Below are positions 9,648-19,413 of a stretch of 64,000 nucleotides of DNA, piece after piece. A program made the translations under genes and the position numbers. Source of the stretch: Chondrus crispus (taxonomy: Eukaryota > Rhodophyta > Florideophyceae > Gigartinales > Gigartinaceae); contig NW_005179324.1 in NCBI RefSeq assembly GCF_000350225.1, positions 1 to 64,000 of the forward strand. The letters are read 5' to 3'. How positions within the stretch are numbered: position 1 is the first letter of the stretch; the number at the start of each line of letters is the position of its first letter. Below the pieces are notes generated by a model, which worked only from the letters and a program-made list of their open reading frames with translations, was not told the DNA's origin and did no database searches.

Positions 9648-12292
9648 CGGCCCAATCGCACACTTGTGATCGGAAACGTTTTGGGCGCCAAAATTGTCGA
9701 AGTGGCCGCCGAAGCACCGCGATGCCTTCTGCAGCTACTACAGGAACTCTGTCTTTACATGCCGCAGGCGGTCGTGAGGTCACCCGTGGCCACTCGTTGC
9801 GCCAGCTGTCGTCCATATGAGGCTTTGGCCACGTGGCTATGACCTAACGGGCGTGCAGCGCCCATCTGGGACATGTGTCCAGATTTTATCCCAGGAATTT
9901 GTTTCACTGGTGAGCTTGCCCAAGGAGACACCAAGATGCAAGCGCCGGCAGTTTCGTGGTTAACGAAAATTTGGGGACAAATTGCCGGCCCAAAATTGCC
10001 CAAAGCGCCACCAAAGCGCCGCAATACCTTCGGGCCACTTCCAGAACTTTTCTTAACATGCAGCTCGGGGTCTTGAAATCACAAGTACCCACCGCGTCCG
10101 GCAGCTGTCACTATTGTAACGGCGTTGGCCACGTGGTCATGACCGTCCGGGCGTGCGATTCCTACCTGTGACACATGACGAGATTTTGGCCGAGAAATGT
10201 GTTGAAACAGTTAACACGCCCAAAGTGAGACAAAGGGGACATCAAGAGGCCCAGACCTGTGGCATTGTGGTTAACCAATGTTTGTGGCAAAATGGAGAGG
10301 GCGAGGGAAACCTGGGTGGTCGATATCCCAGACGCAATAACGGGATTGTAAAGGGGCTGGTGACTCGGACTTACAAGAGGTACGCCATGGTTGCGTTAGT
10401 AGCGCCGGCTCAGGCGCTGGGACCGACGCCGAGGCTATCGCAAGCGCCGACGCCATCGTGGACGTCGACGCTGACGCCGCCGCAGATGGGATTGCGTGAA
10501 TGGCAATGAGTCGAAAGGCGAGAACGACGGAGAAGTTTGTTTCGAATTGAAGACTTTAAAAGTCGATCAAATCTCGGAAAGGCCCCGTGCAATCGCAGAT
10601 GCACGGAAGTCGTCTGTCCGCAAGTGTCCGAAGGTCAGAAACAGGCAGTTAACGCTTGGCCGGAAGAGGAAGAACACGCTAGCGGTCGCCGAGCGAAAAA
10701 TGGCTCCATTCCGGAGGCCTGGATGAGAATCTTTGGAAGCTTCATAGAGCACAACCCGAGTTCTTCACTTCGCGAGAAGCGACGCTGGAGGACGACTCTG
10801 CGGCAATAATAGGGAAGTCGGCATACTCCGCGCTTCCCTTGACGCAGTTCAACAACAGTGATTTGCCGGAGATCTTCATGACGGAGTATGACCGGAAAGT
10901 CCGAAACGGTGGGAGTTTAAGCAGTTTTCTCCAGATGGTCACCGGGGCTGGTCAGCATCTCCGTCTTCACATCGTTCTTGGATATAAGAACGTGGAGACC
11001 TGTTGGGAGCTCGGAAGCCTGTACCGGGCGGTATGTGATAGGGAATGGATTGACATCTTCCTCAAATATTACGATGCCAAAGGCCAATGCACAACAGTGA
11101 TGACCAAAGCCTTTCACCTCGGCAAGACGGCATAATATCCAAAGATATTCTACTCCGACCGTGACGTGCATCTGACGGCAGAAGCTGAGAGAACCAGGCT
11201 GAAGCTTCAGAAGGTGTACAACAGGCAAAAAAGCCTGGGACGATCTCGAGCGAATCATCGCAAGCAGCTCGTCGAGCGTTTCGCCGAAGGAACCGTTTCC
11301 TGGAACAAGATTTTCGTCGAAGCTCCAAGATTGTCAAGAAGGACTTGGATGGACTGATATCTTTTTATCAAAGCATGAAAAGCTCTCAGGGCACTGAGCG
11401 GGCTTTGGCGCGCTTGAACTCACAACAAATCATTAGAAAGTGGTCCATGAACCTTTTGTAGATGCAAATTTTCTCAGCAGCCGCGCAGCGTCCGCAGGTG
11501 TCCGCCACGTTTCAGTGTCCTGACGACAATGAGCTTATCCACATGAAATAACAAGCTGGAAGGGTGGGTGCATTTATTCGAAATGCGCACCACCGTCGAA
11601 AAAACCAAAAGGAAGGCTGACTATCCGAACGTTCTCGTACACGACTCAGCCCTCACGTATGTCAAATTTCGTCAACAAATCGCGAGAAGAATCATAGTCC
11701 AGAGAACGGAGGTCGAGGAAGATGGAGACCCGTCAAAGCCTCTGCTCATGCACACGGAAACGGTGAATTCCTCTGCACGTCACAGGTCACACGGGTCTTC
11801 AAGAATTTTATGAAGTGCCATTTGCCTGATCTCAACCACATCACCACGATGTCCATAAGAAGCAGTCATGGGACGATGATGATGGGGGCGTATCGGGACA
11901 AGAGGCTCTTCAGAGGTATCGACGACGACACTTTTCTGGCGATGCTTTGGAAAATCATGAACACCTCTGTAGGGAAACCCATGGCCACCTACATTGGCGT
12001 GGACCGCAGTGAGTTGGAGGATTATGTGAGGGCTCAATCGCACGCTTGTGATCGGAAACGTTTTGGGCGCCAAAATTGTCGAAGTGGCCGCCGAAGCACC
12101 GCGATGCCTTCTGCAGCTACTACAGGAACTCTGTCTTTACATGCCGCAGGCGGTCGTGAGGTCACCCGTGGCCACTCGTTGCGCCAGCTGTCGTCCATAT
12201 GAGGCTTTGGCCACGTGGCTATGACCTAACGTGCGTGCAGCGCCCATCTGGGACATGTGTCCAGATTTTATCCCAGGAATTTGTTTCACTGG
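9648..12292. repeat. Inverted copy of the 2,382-bp repeat (about 1.1 units)
   Basis: This is the reverse complement of the array at 1-5349. The block beginning near 9648 recurs from about 12030, again with a period close to 2,382 bp, and the copy ends at 12292 inside a retrotransposon RT gene. It carries a few more differences from the left array than those copies carry among themselves (for example near 10307 and 10410), which suggests separate homogenisation. The arrays are therefore head to head across a 4.3-kb spacer (5350-9647). Confidence 0.93.
10839..12031 (+). pseudogene. Degenerate tyrosine-recombinase-like gene, inverted copy
   Basis: Same gene as at 973-2165, here on the plus strand. 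Frame pieces lie at 10839-11135, 11166-11357, 11568-11813 and 11810-12031. The R-x-x-H group lies near 11853 and the tyrosine block near 11960-12000 (here NTSVGKPMATYIG). The same breaks as in the left array are present, and the frame again runs into the next repeat after ELEDYVR. Confidence 0.5.
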
Positions 12293-13080
12293 TTTGGCGA
12301 AGTTCGGGACGAAGCGCCTGTAGACATTGCACATCCCCAGGAAGGAGCGTAATTCTGTTTTGTTAAATGGAGGCAGCGCGCGCTCGATAGCGATGACGTT
12401 GCGCCTCTCGACCTCTAACCGTCTCGGTCGGATCATGTGCCCCAGGTACGTTACGGAGGTATCGAAAAACGTACACTTCGATATCTTCAGTGACCCCCAG
12501 CGGTGTACAATAGCTGTAGTACCTCCCGAACGTGGTCGAGATGTTCCAAAACGGACTTGGAATACACGATAACGTAATCCAAATAAACCAAATCGATATC
12601 CCATTTAACTCGGGAGAGGATAATGTCCACAGCCCGCTGAAACGTGGCTGGGGCATTCTTTAAACCGAACGGCATCCGTACGAGTCGGTATAGACCGCAG
12701 TGCGACGCGAACGTCGTCTTATCGCTGTCCTCCCCGCCGACTTCGGCTTGCCAGTATCCAATATTTAAATCCAGCATAGAGAATACTGTAGCGCCGCCGA
12801 GTGAGTCGATGCACTCATCCATTCGCGGTAAGAGATAGGAATCCCTGAGTATGACCGCCTTCAGCTTGCGGTAGTCCACACAGAACCGCATCGTGCTGTT
12901 CTTTTGGGATGCAAAGACCACAGGGCTGGCCCATTCTGCCGTGGCCGGCTCGATGACGCCGGCTTGCAGCATGCGGTTCACTTGGGTCTTCTCTTTCTCC
13001 GGTGCGGTTGGAACAGCTCGGGACGGAGCTTGGTAGATGGGAGTGCCCCCGGTTTAAGGTCGGTGCGGTGTTTTGTAGCA
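12293..13080 (-). pseudogene. Reverse transcriptase (gypsy type), inactive
   Basis: The RT palm and fingers are clear: MLQAGVIEPATAEWASPVVF, FCVDYRKLKAV, LPRMDECIDSLGGATVFSMLD, and PFGLKNAPATFQRAVD, followed after a frameshift by the thumb (KISKCTFFDTSVTYLGHMI and LRSFLGMCNVYRRFVPNFAK). The catalytic Y-x-D-D box reads YLDY: the codon for the second aspartate is TAC instead of GAC/GAT. A second frameshift lies upstream near 13000, where a KHRTDLKPGA-like motif sits in another frame. The gene then stops at the junction with the repeat array. These defects make it non-functional. Confidence 0.88.
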
Positions 13081-13611
13081 CCGATCTTACCGAGGCGACC
13101 ATTCCACATCTCCTTCAATTTGGAGAGCAATCGGGGGGCTTCATCCGTGTTGGTTCTCTCCTGTTCCTCTTCCGTATCGGACTTTTCTTCCGCATCATGT
13201 ACAGTACCTAAAGGGGGTACTGTAGGGGGAAGATTATTTTGTTTCCTCCCCCCTCCCCAGCTTCAGCCACTCGTGTGTCTGGCTGAAGGGTTAGGATGTG
13301 GGTTGGAGATGGTAGCGCGAGTCCGATAACGGTGAGTTTGGGGAGTTGGATCGTATTTTGGCTAAAGTTGTTCAGAATAACCGAAAACGGAATGTCCATG
13401 AACCCCTGCGCCAAAAGCGACCGCTGCTTTTCAGCCGTACGGGGGTGGTTCTGGAAGAAGCAGAGCCCGGCGACCATCGTCGCCACTCGTACGGTTGCTT
13501 GCGTTATGGGGGAATTGTGGTTCCCCGCACCATGCGTATTTTCCGAGACGGTGTGCTGCTCGGAAATGGCTTAGATTTTGACGCTTCTAGAGTTGCCGTT
13601 CGGTATTTTTC

Positions 13612-14034
13612 TCAGCAAACTTGAAGGGCGTCTTGCCGGTGAGTGCACCTGAGGGAGAATGATGAAAGAGTAGTCCTGGTGGTAGAATTGCCTTGATATG
13701 TTGATCTATAAAAGTGGTCCCCAATATACAAGCCACAGCCAGGCCGGGTGACCACGAGAAATTTGACCCTGGCTGTGAAATCTCCGATGCGGACGTACCG
13801 TGTAAGCTGTCCGAGCGAGCTCATTGCGCGATTGGAGGCGTCCACCAATGGTGCGCTCATTACCGGACGGATGACCTCGCGCCAGGGCTCGGCCACACAG
13901 CATATATGGATAAGGTTGGGCGCTGCCCCCGAGTCCAGGACTGGGTAGAGTGCCCTCATATGCGCTTGTCGCAGCCCCACCGTGGCGGAGACCTCATAAT
14001 TCTGCCTCTTGGAGAAACAGATAGGATCCGCCAC
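13612..14034 (-). pseudogene. Retropepsin-like aspartic protease domain of the gypsy element
   Basis: A 140-residue frame with LYPVLDSGAAPNLIHI (the D-[ST]-G-[AS] active-site motif), followed by beta-strand-like sequence (YVRIGDFTARVKFLVV) and then a G-x-[DN]-F-like IGDHF. In such elements the protease releases Gag and Pol from the polyprotein. It is out of frame with the RT and carries no knuckle domain of its own. Confidence 0.65.
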
Positions 14035-14062
14035 GGCTGGCGCTTCCTCCGTTCGGTTTTAC

Positions 14063-14128
14063 TCTGCCTCACCCCTGAGGATCATTCCACCTGGGTTGAG
14101 GAGGAATAATCCTCAGGGGTGAGGCAGA
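14063..14128. repeat. Long inverted repeat inside the gypsy element
   Basis: A 20-nt left arm (14063-14082) is perfectly complementary to 14109-14128. The 26-nt interior can extend the pairing (ATTCC with GGAAT). It lies between the Gag and protease pieces and would form a stable RNA or cruciform hairpin. Confidence 0.85.
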
Positions 14129-14152
14129 CAGGGAGTGGTGACGCAGTTCCCT

Positions 14153-16157
14153 CTACGCGTCCTCCCTGTCCTCCCCCGTGAGTCGAAAATCCTCCACCTC
14201 CTCAGCGACCGGCCTGCTCGCCTCTGCGGTTCCGGCATCGACCAGGTTGACCGGGGCGGTTTGAGATGCGGGATTTCTTCGCCACACTGGTCCCTGTGGA
14301 CGAATGAATGGAGAACCAGGGCGGAGCCCTTGTCGTGTGCGTAACTTTTGAGAGTTCGCCTCCCTCGATGCTAGGAGCTGGGCTCGCAGCGAGGTGTCCG
14401 CGGCAATAGGGCAGACTCCCTTTCGGTTGGTAGTATCCACGAAGAACTTGCAGGGAGGCGGGCCCCACCTCAAGCGTTGGTCCCCGCCTCCATATCGGCG
14501 ACCACCACCGGATACAGCGGACGTTGGGGTCGCAAACCCTCCCGCTGATGGTACCGGTGATGGATGAAAGCTCGTTGGCGGCGAGCTCACAGTACTTGCG
14601 GGTACTGTAGGGCTCGTCATCGCCAATATGCCACCTGCGTTTGGTGAGGCGCCTGTACAGGCGGCCTCCGCCGAGGACTCCACGGATAACACCGGAGTCT
14701 TTCTTACAGAGCGGTTAAAGGCAATCTTGTCTGTCGTGTCACGGGACGCGACGTTCGATGGCGATGAGTGCCGCCTTGCCGAACGGTGTGTCTCCCCGAC
14801 GGCTAGTGAGTACCTAGCGACCGCCTGGTAATCTGTTGTGGCGCGGATCACTAGATAATTCTGCACTTGGGCGCAGTCGCTGGGAGCAATCCCTCGACGT
14901 ACAGCGACTTCAGTCGGCGGTCCGAGAAGACAGTACCGTATCGGAGGGCCTTGTCCCACAGCTGATTGCTGTAGGCTTCTTCCGTCATGTTACAACTCTG
15001 AAGGAAGGAAAACACTTCGGTGTAGGCCTCGGCGATAGTTTCGTCGGTTGCGTAGGTCCGTAAAAGGAAATTGACTACCTCATAACTCTCGTGCATGTCG
15101 CGTTGCTCGGCGTCCACCACCATGCTATTAACCATAAGGCGGGACTGCAGTAGAGCATGCACCTGCCTGGTTAGGTAGAATTGGAAGCACCATACAGCAG
15201 CTCCCTGGCATACCCCGTTACGGTTGCAAGCCATCTTGAACCGGGCAAGGAAGCCCAATACCGCTATCGGATCTTGTCCATTGAACGTGTGAGATTTCAT
15301 CTGCATGTCCAGCTTCTTGCAGATACGGCTGATATGCCGCGCGATCTCGGAGTTATACCGGGCGCTGCGACGTTCCAAACGGTAGGTCTTGTAATTAACC
15401 GTTTTGGTGAATAAATCATTAAGCGGTTTAATCAAATCGACTATCTTCGTGGGGGCTGACCATTCTGTAGTCCGACGTTTTACACCCGGTCGGCGTCCCT
15501 GGCCGTGCGGCTCGAGGTCTGTACTGTAGCCCTCTGAGCCGGACCTCCTACGTTGGTGGCTACGGTCTTGCCGGCTGCCCAGGTGGCGCCAACCTTCGTC
15601 GCTGGTCGAATAGGGCGAGCTTCCGTCGGAGGGAAATCCACCCCCTCGACGACGGGCTCCAGCCCGAGACCTATAAGGACGGTAATCTTACCGGACGGCT
15701 TTTCTGTCACCGTACGGTTCTTCTTCGGAGTACTCCCCTTCTTCCTCCGGTAATGGCGCGCGCTTTGTGAGTCGAGACTTCAGGCCGTAACGGAAAGACG
15801 AGCGATTTTCTGTCTTGCCATATCTTGTCAGATTTCTGTCTCATGACGAGGGTGTCTTCCGTATCGGTCATAGGTCGCGGGGTCCTTGTCTGTCGGACCC
15901 CGTGTAACACCCTGAAGTTAGGGCAGGTACATAGGTGGGTCCACCGGGTGAGGGCCCGCCTCCGGGTGAGGGGCCATATTTACCTGTCTCGGTCTTGTAT
16001 CTTCCGTTCCGGTTCTTATTAATTTAAGAGGTGCCGTAGCGGTCGTAGGAGGTTGAGGAGCCTCAGATTCAGTACCGTTTGGATTGAAGTTGGCGAGGCG
16101 AGCCTCGACAGCCATTTTCAGCTCCAACAAGACCGAAACGAGGTCGCCCCACTGCAC
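14153..16157 (-). pseudogene. Gag-like region of the gypsy element, in frame-broken pieces
   Basis: Pieces lie at 16157-15918 (starts MQWGDLVSVLLELKMAVEAR), 15910-15480, 15435-14851 and 14959-14153. The 15435-14851 piece is helical and Gag-capsid-like, with phrases such as FNGQDPIAVLGFLARFKMAC and LRTYATDETIAEAYTEVFSF. The last piece is proline/serine/glycine-rich. No CCHC knuckle was found. Assignment rests mainly on position upstream of protease and RT. Confidence 0.5.
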
Positions 16158-16162
16158 TCTCT

Positions 16163-17130
16163 GTGGTCGAGGAGCAGATGATACTTGAATTCGTAGTCAA
16201 ACATGTGAACAAAGGGATCGCTCTGCCAGAGCTACATCTGTGTGAAGCGACTTATGTCATTCTCAGAGGGCTGCCACCATCCCGCCGTATGAAGTTTCCC
16301 TTCAAAAGAAACAGACCGAGCCCTGAGTATCTTCGCATCTTTCGAAAACGCCAAGCTGAAGAAATCAAGTTTGGGAAGACTCTTCTTCAAGAAGAAAAAC
16401 GATTTCGTTCTGTAAATATGGAAGCATTGACCACCGACTTCGCAACTGTGGAAAGATATATTAACGACAATCACACAGATGCATCCAGAATTTTCAATCT
16501 CGATGAAGTTGGGGTCACACCACACAGAGAGGTCAGCCGAAAGTTGTGTGGTAAGAGACTAATGCCACGGGAGGGCGTGCAGGACTTGACTACCTGTGAA
16601 TTTTCTTACGAAAATCGCGTCACGAAGATGCTCATCATTAATGTATCGGGAAAATGCGGTCCCCCTCTCTTTGTCGTCAAGGGTAGGGGAATTCCCTACC
16701 GAACGGTCTTGCGAAGTGGTGCTGTTTATTCGAAAACCCTGCTCTGCCAACTACCCCGTCATTCATTCTTGGCTATCAGGTTACAAGGAGGGGGAGTTGA
16801 TCAAAATAATTTTATTTTTTGGGCTCTGCGGTTTGTGGAATACTCTAAGGACCTTTGATTACACGGGAGAAAGGTGCTTCTTACATACGACTCCTACAGG
16901 TCTCAAATTTCTTCGGAAGTATTGGATGTTTTCCTGAGAAATGATATTGTGGTGTATGCCCTGCCAGCCTCCACTTCAGGCAAGACACAGCCCTTCAATG
17001 TTGTTTTATTGCAGCATTTCAGGAGGCACTGAACAATGAAGTGATTAACTGCTTCGGGTTCTGTGATGGGGGACATTAGATTTGTTGATCTATGTTCGGT
17101 AATTGCGAAAAGCATATGAAGTCTCATTCA
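16163..17130 (+). pseudogene. Pogo/Tigger-type DDE transposase, frameshifted and N-truncated
   Basis: The first frame (to 16858) contains the end of the DNA-binding half and the first catalytic aspartate block (ASRIFNLDEVGVTPH), then RVTKMLIINVSGKCGPPLFV. After a shift, the plus strand continues with DSYRSQISSEVLDVFLRND and VVYALPASTSGKTQPFNVV, which match the usual D-G-H-x-SH and LP.HTS...QPLD blocks of the DDE_1 family (TSGKTQP is typical). A further shift follows near 17030. The N-terminal HTH is missing because the frame abuts the gypsy element at about 16160. The usual QPLDV/QPCDV box reads QPFNV, so the catalytic Asp there is also lost. Confidence 0.8.
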
Positions 17131-17341
17131 CTATAAGTAATGTTATGGCTGTTTTTAATCGTGCAGGGCTGTGATCACTAGACGGTTCACGGCTTTTAGA
17201 TACACTGCGACCAGCAAGTGCTGCTTGTTGGGCACAAATTTTATTTGTTAAATCACTGGAGAAAGTCTACAAAGAGAAGAGATTGGAATTATGTATTGCT
17301 ACACTGGGAATGGATGCGAAGATGTTGGAATGAGGTTATGC

Positions 17342-17427
17342 GAAGACCCAGAATGGGTGTGTTATGAGTCATGACACACCCATTCTGGGTCTTCTTATGA
17401 GTCATAACACACCCATTCTGGGTCTTC
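17342..17427. repeat. Inverted repeat with an extra direct copy
   Basis: GAAGACCCAGAATGGGTGTG at 17342 pairs with its exact complement ending at 17394 (21-bp arms, 11-nt loop). The right arm is then repeated directly at 17395-17427. It lies between the body and the C-terminal tail of the dead pogo transposase. Confidence 0.9.
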
Positions 17428-17466
17428 ACAGTAGCCGAGGTCATAAGTTATGACCTCGGCTACTGT
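17428..17466. repeat. 39-bp perfect palindrome (19-bp arms, 1-nt centre)
   Basis: ACAGTAGCCGAGGTCATAA (17428-17446) is followed, after a single G, by its exact reverse complement (17448-17466). A second palindrome of exactly this geometry occurs at 53113-53151 with different sequence. Confidence 0.95.
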
Positions 17467-17476
17467 GTTAGAGCTA

Positions 17477-17710
17477 ATGCCAAGGAAGGAGCGGGAACAG
17501 AGGAAAAAGAGAGAGCGGGAGAAGAGGGTTTCGTTGGGAAAAGAATTGATTGCTGCTAGGAGGCGGAGCAAAGCATTGTTGGAGGTGGAGAGGATGCGTG
17601 AATCTCAGCTCTCCCGTCGGGCAGAGCTGGCTGGGAGGAGCGTGCAGCAATTTTCTGCTGGTGTTGTAGAAATTAGCGACCTACGTGTGCACTTCTGCGC
17701 ACTACTGTAA
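17477..17710 (+). pseudogene. Basic C-terminal tail of a pogo-type transposase
   Basis: An open plus-strand frame starting MPRKEREQRKKREREKR that is charged and helical, like the basic coiled tail that ends pogo/Tigger transposases. It follows the frameshifted catalytic domain in the same direction, so I read it as the remnant 3' end of the same gene, pushed apart by the palindromic insertion at 17342-17466. It has no independent evidence of function. Confidence 0.4.
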
Positions 17711-19270
17711 GGAAGATGCACTTGCCTGTTTTTTCTCTGCCTTTATAAGCAAGGCCCTCTCTCGGATAGCGAGAGAGGAAGAAGGAGAGACAGACAGAAT
17801 AGTGTTCGACATCCCGCAGGTGGAGGGGCTCGATCACACGAGCCGCCATCATTGCGAGATATCAACCCCGGTCGAAGGGTTAACGAGCATAAAATTCTCT
17901 TTATTTTTCCTACCTCACCTGCGTATTTCTGTGAAATACCACAGGTGTGCGGGCGGTCATTGAGGGAGCGGAGGGCTGCGGCCAAGATGCGGGTGCTGAA
18001 CGAGGGAGCTCAGCACTGACGTAGCATAGCTTTTTGTGAAAATTTGTTTCAATAAAACACCGTTTTTCCGGGCCAAATTTTTAATCGTCCGATCTTTCGT
18101 GTCTTTTACGACGACATACAGGTGGCTGAAGCGCCATCATCGTATGATCTGTATTTCAGTTTGTTTTCTACCAATAGGAATGTTACTACGTACTGTACAG
18201 TTTTCATGCTTCGTGAGCTGCTCTCAGCGAATCAAAAATGAGCGTCAACGGATAAGAGGAAGGTAGTTTTTTCGTGGTGGCTGGTGGCTTTTCTTTTTGT
18301 CCAACAATTCATGCACCCCCCCTTTACAGTGTTCTTCTGAATGCGACTGGGGATGCGACTGCCGGTGCCGGCAGAGTCGCATTCATGCTGCCGGCAGCAC
18401 GTCATGATGCCGCCATGGTCGGCACCAAAGCAAAGTGGAAAGAGAAATACTTGGGTACATTGCTGCAACGGTGCTTGACAGACTGTATGACGTGAGGTGG
18501 CAAAAAAATCTCCCCCTCATCCTTTTATAAGATTGCTGGTCGCACGGAGCACGCACGGAGCAGCTAGAACTCGTACCCGAATTCCTAGCAAGAGCCTTCG
18601 TCGCATTCTTTGCCTACATTCCTGTATAGTAGTTCCAGTTTGGGCTTTAAGGGGGATCGCATCTCCCTCCCGTGCGTCGGGCTGAGAGGGGCAGCACGGC
18701 CATGCGCGCGAAGACGACCCCTCAGGGTACAGCAACAGTTTCTTTTCCTTTCGATACTGTGTTCTCTAAATAGGGGGACCAACGAGACAAAATCGCAGAA
18801 GCTCCTCGATTAAAGGAACGTCAAGGAAGCGTTGCCAGAGGCTGGCACCCTGCAGCAAGGAATTTGCTGACGTCGTGAGGTTGAATCTTGAGACCACTGC
18901 TAAGGACAGAAGCTCCCACAGTGTGCTGCTACAGAGCTAGGGAACGGGGACATGATTGTTGTATCCTTGTTACTCTCAGCCCTCGTACTGTATTGAGTAC
19001 AGGTACTGTAGTATACATTTACTGGCTGTGATTGGTTTACGTTTACCTTCCGGGAATTATAGCACAGCTGTCACTTCCCCTTTTAAGGCAAGATGACGAT
19101 GACCTCTTGGACTCCAATAGCCGAAAACTGTTCACATCAAACATTGGACGCCTCCTGAAACCCCAAATCAATCGTTGTTCAAAGGCAATTGGGCTGTCAT
19201 TTTGTCCCCAGATCGCCACCTATTCTAGTTCTCTTTGCACGAGAATACTTTGCCAAGGCATGTTTATAGA
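17711..19270. other. Intergenic stretch, no gene recognised
   Basis: No frame here looks coding. There is a hairpin at 18340-18385 (GAATGCGACT pairing with AGTCGCATTC, with an inner CTGCCGG/CCGGCAG stem) and a GTACAGGTACTGTA-type palindrome near 18990-19010. The right end leads into the promoter of the membrane-protein gene. Confidence 0.6.
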
Positions 19271-19279
19271 CCACATGTA

Positions 19280-19287
19280 TATATAAA
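19280..19287 (+). promoter_or_regulatory. TATA box of the membrane-protein gene
   Basis: TATATAAA, preceded by further TA steps, lies 127 bp upstream of the ATG at 19414. The spacing would put the transcription start near 19310 and give a 5' UTR of about 100 nt. Confidence 0.6.
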
Positions 19288-19413
19288 GTGCCTTGGCAAC
19301 AACAGCCCGTTCGGTCTTAGATCTTTACACCTCACCTCTTTCCATCGACATCTGTTCCTTGATCGTTACATGCTATTCCTGCTGGAAAGCCTTTTGAGCT
19401 TCAAGGCCGCACC

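Larger units (their letters stand above)
12293..16157 (-). mobile_element. Decayed Ty3/gypsy-type retrotransposon, 3' part replaced by the repeat array
   Basis: Reading the minus strand from 16157: Gag-like pieces, a retropepsin (DSGAAPN), then a reverse transcriptase of gypsy type with its thumb. At 12292 the homology stops and the inverted 2,382-bp array begins, so RNase H, integrase and the 3' LTR are gone. No 5' LTR is visible between 16157 and the adjacent pogo transposase. Several frameshifts separate the pieces. Confidence 0.85.
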
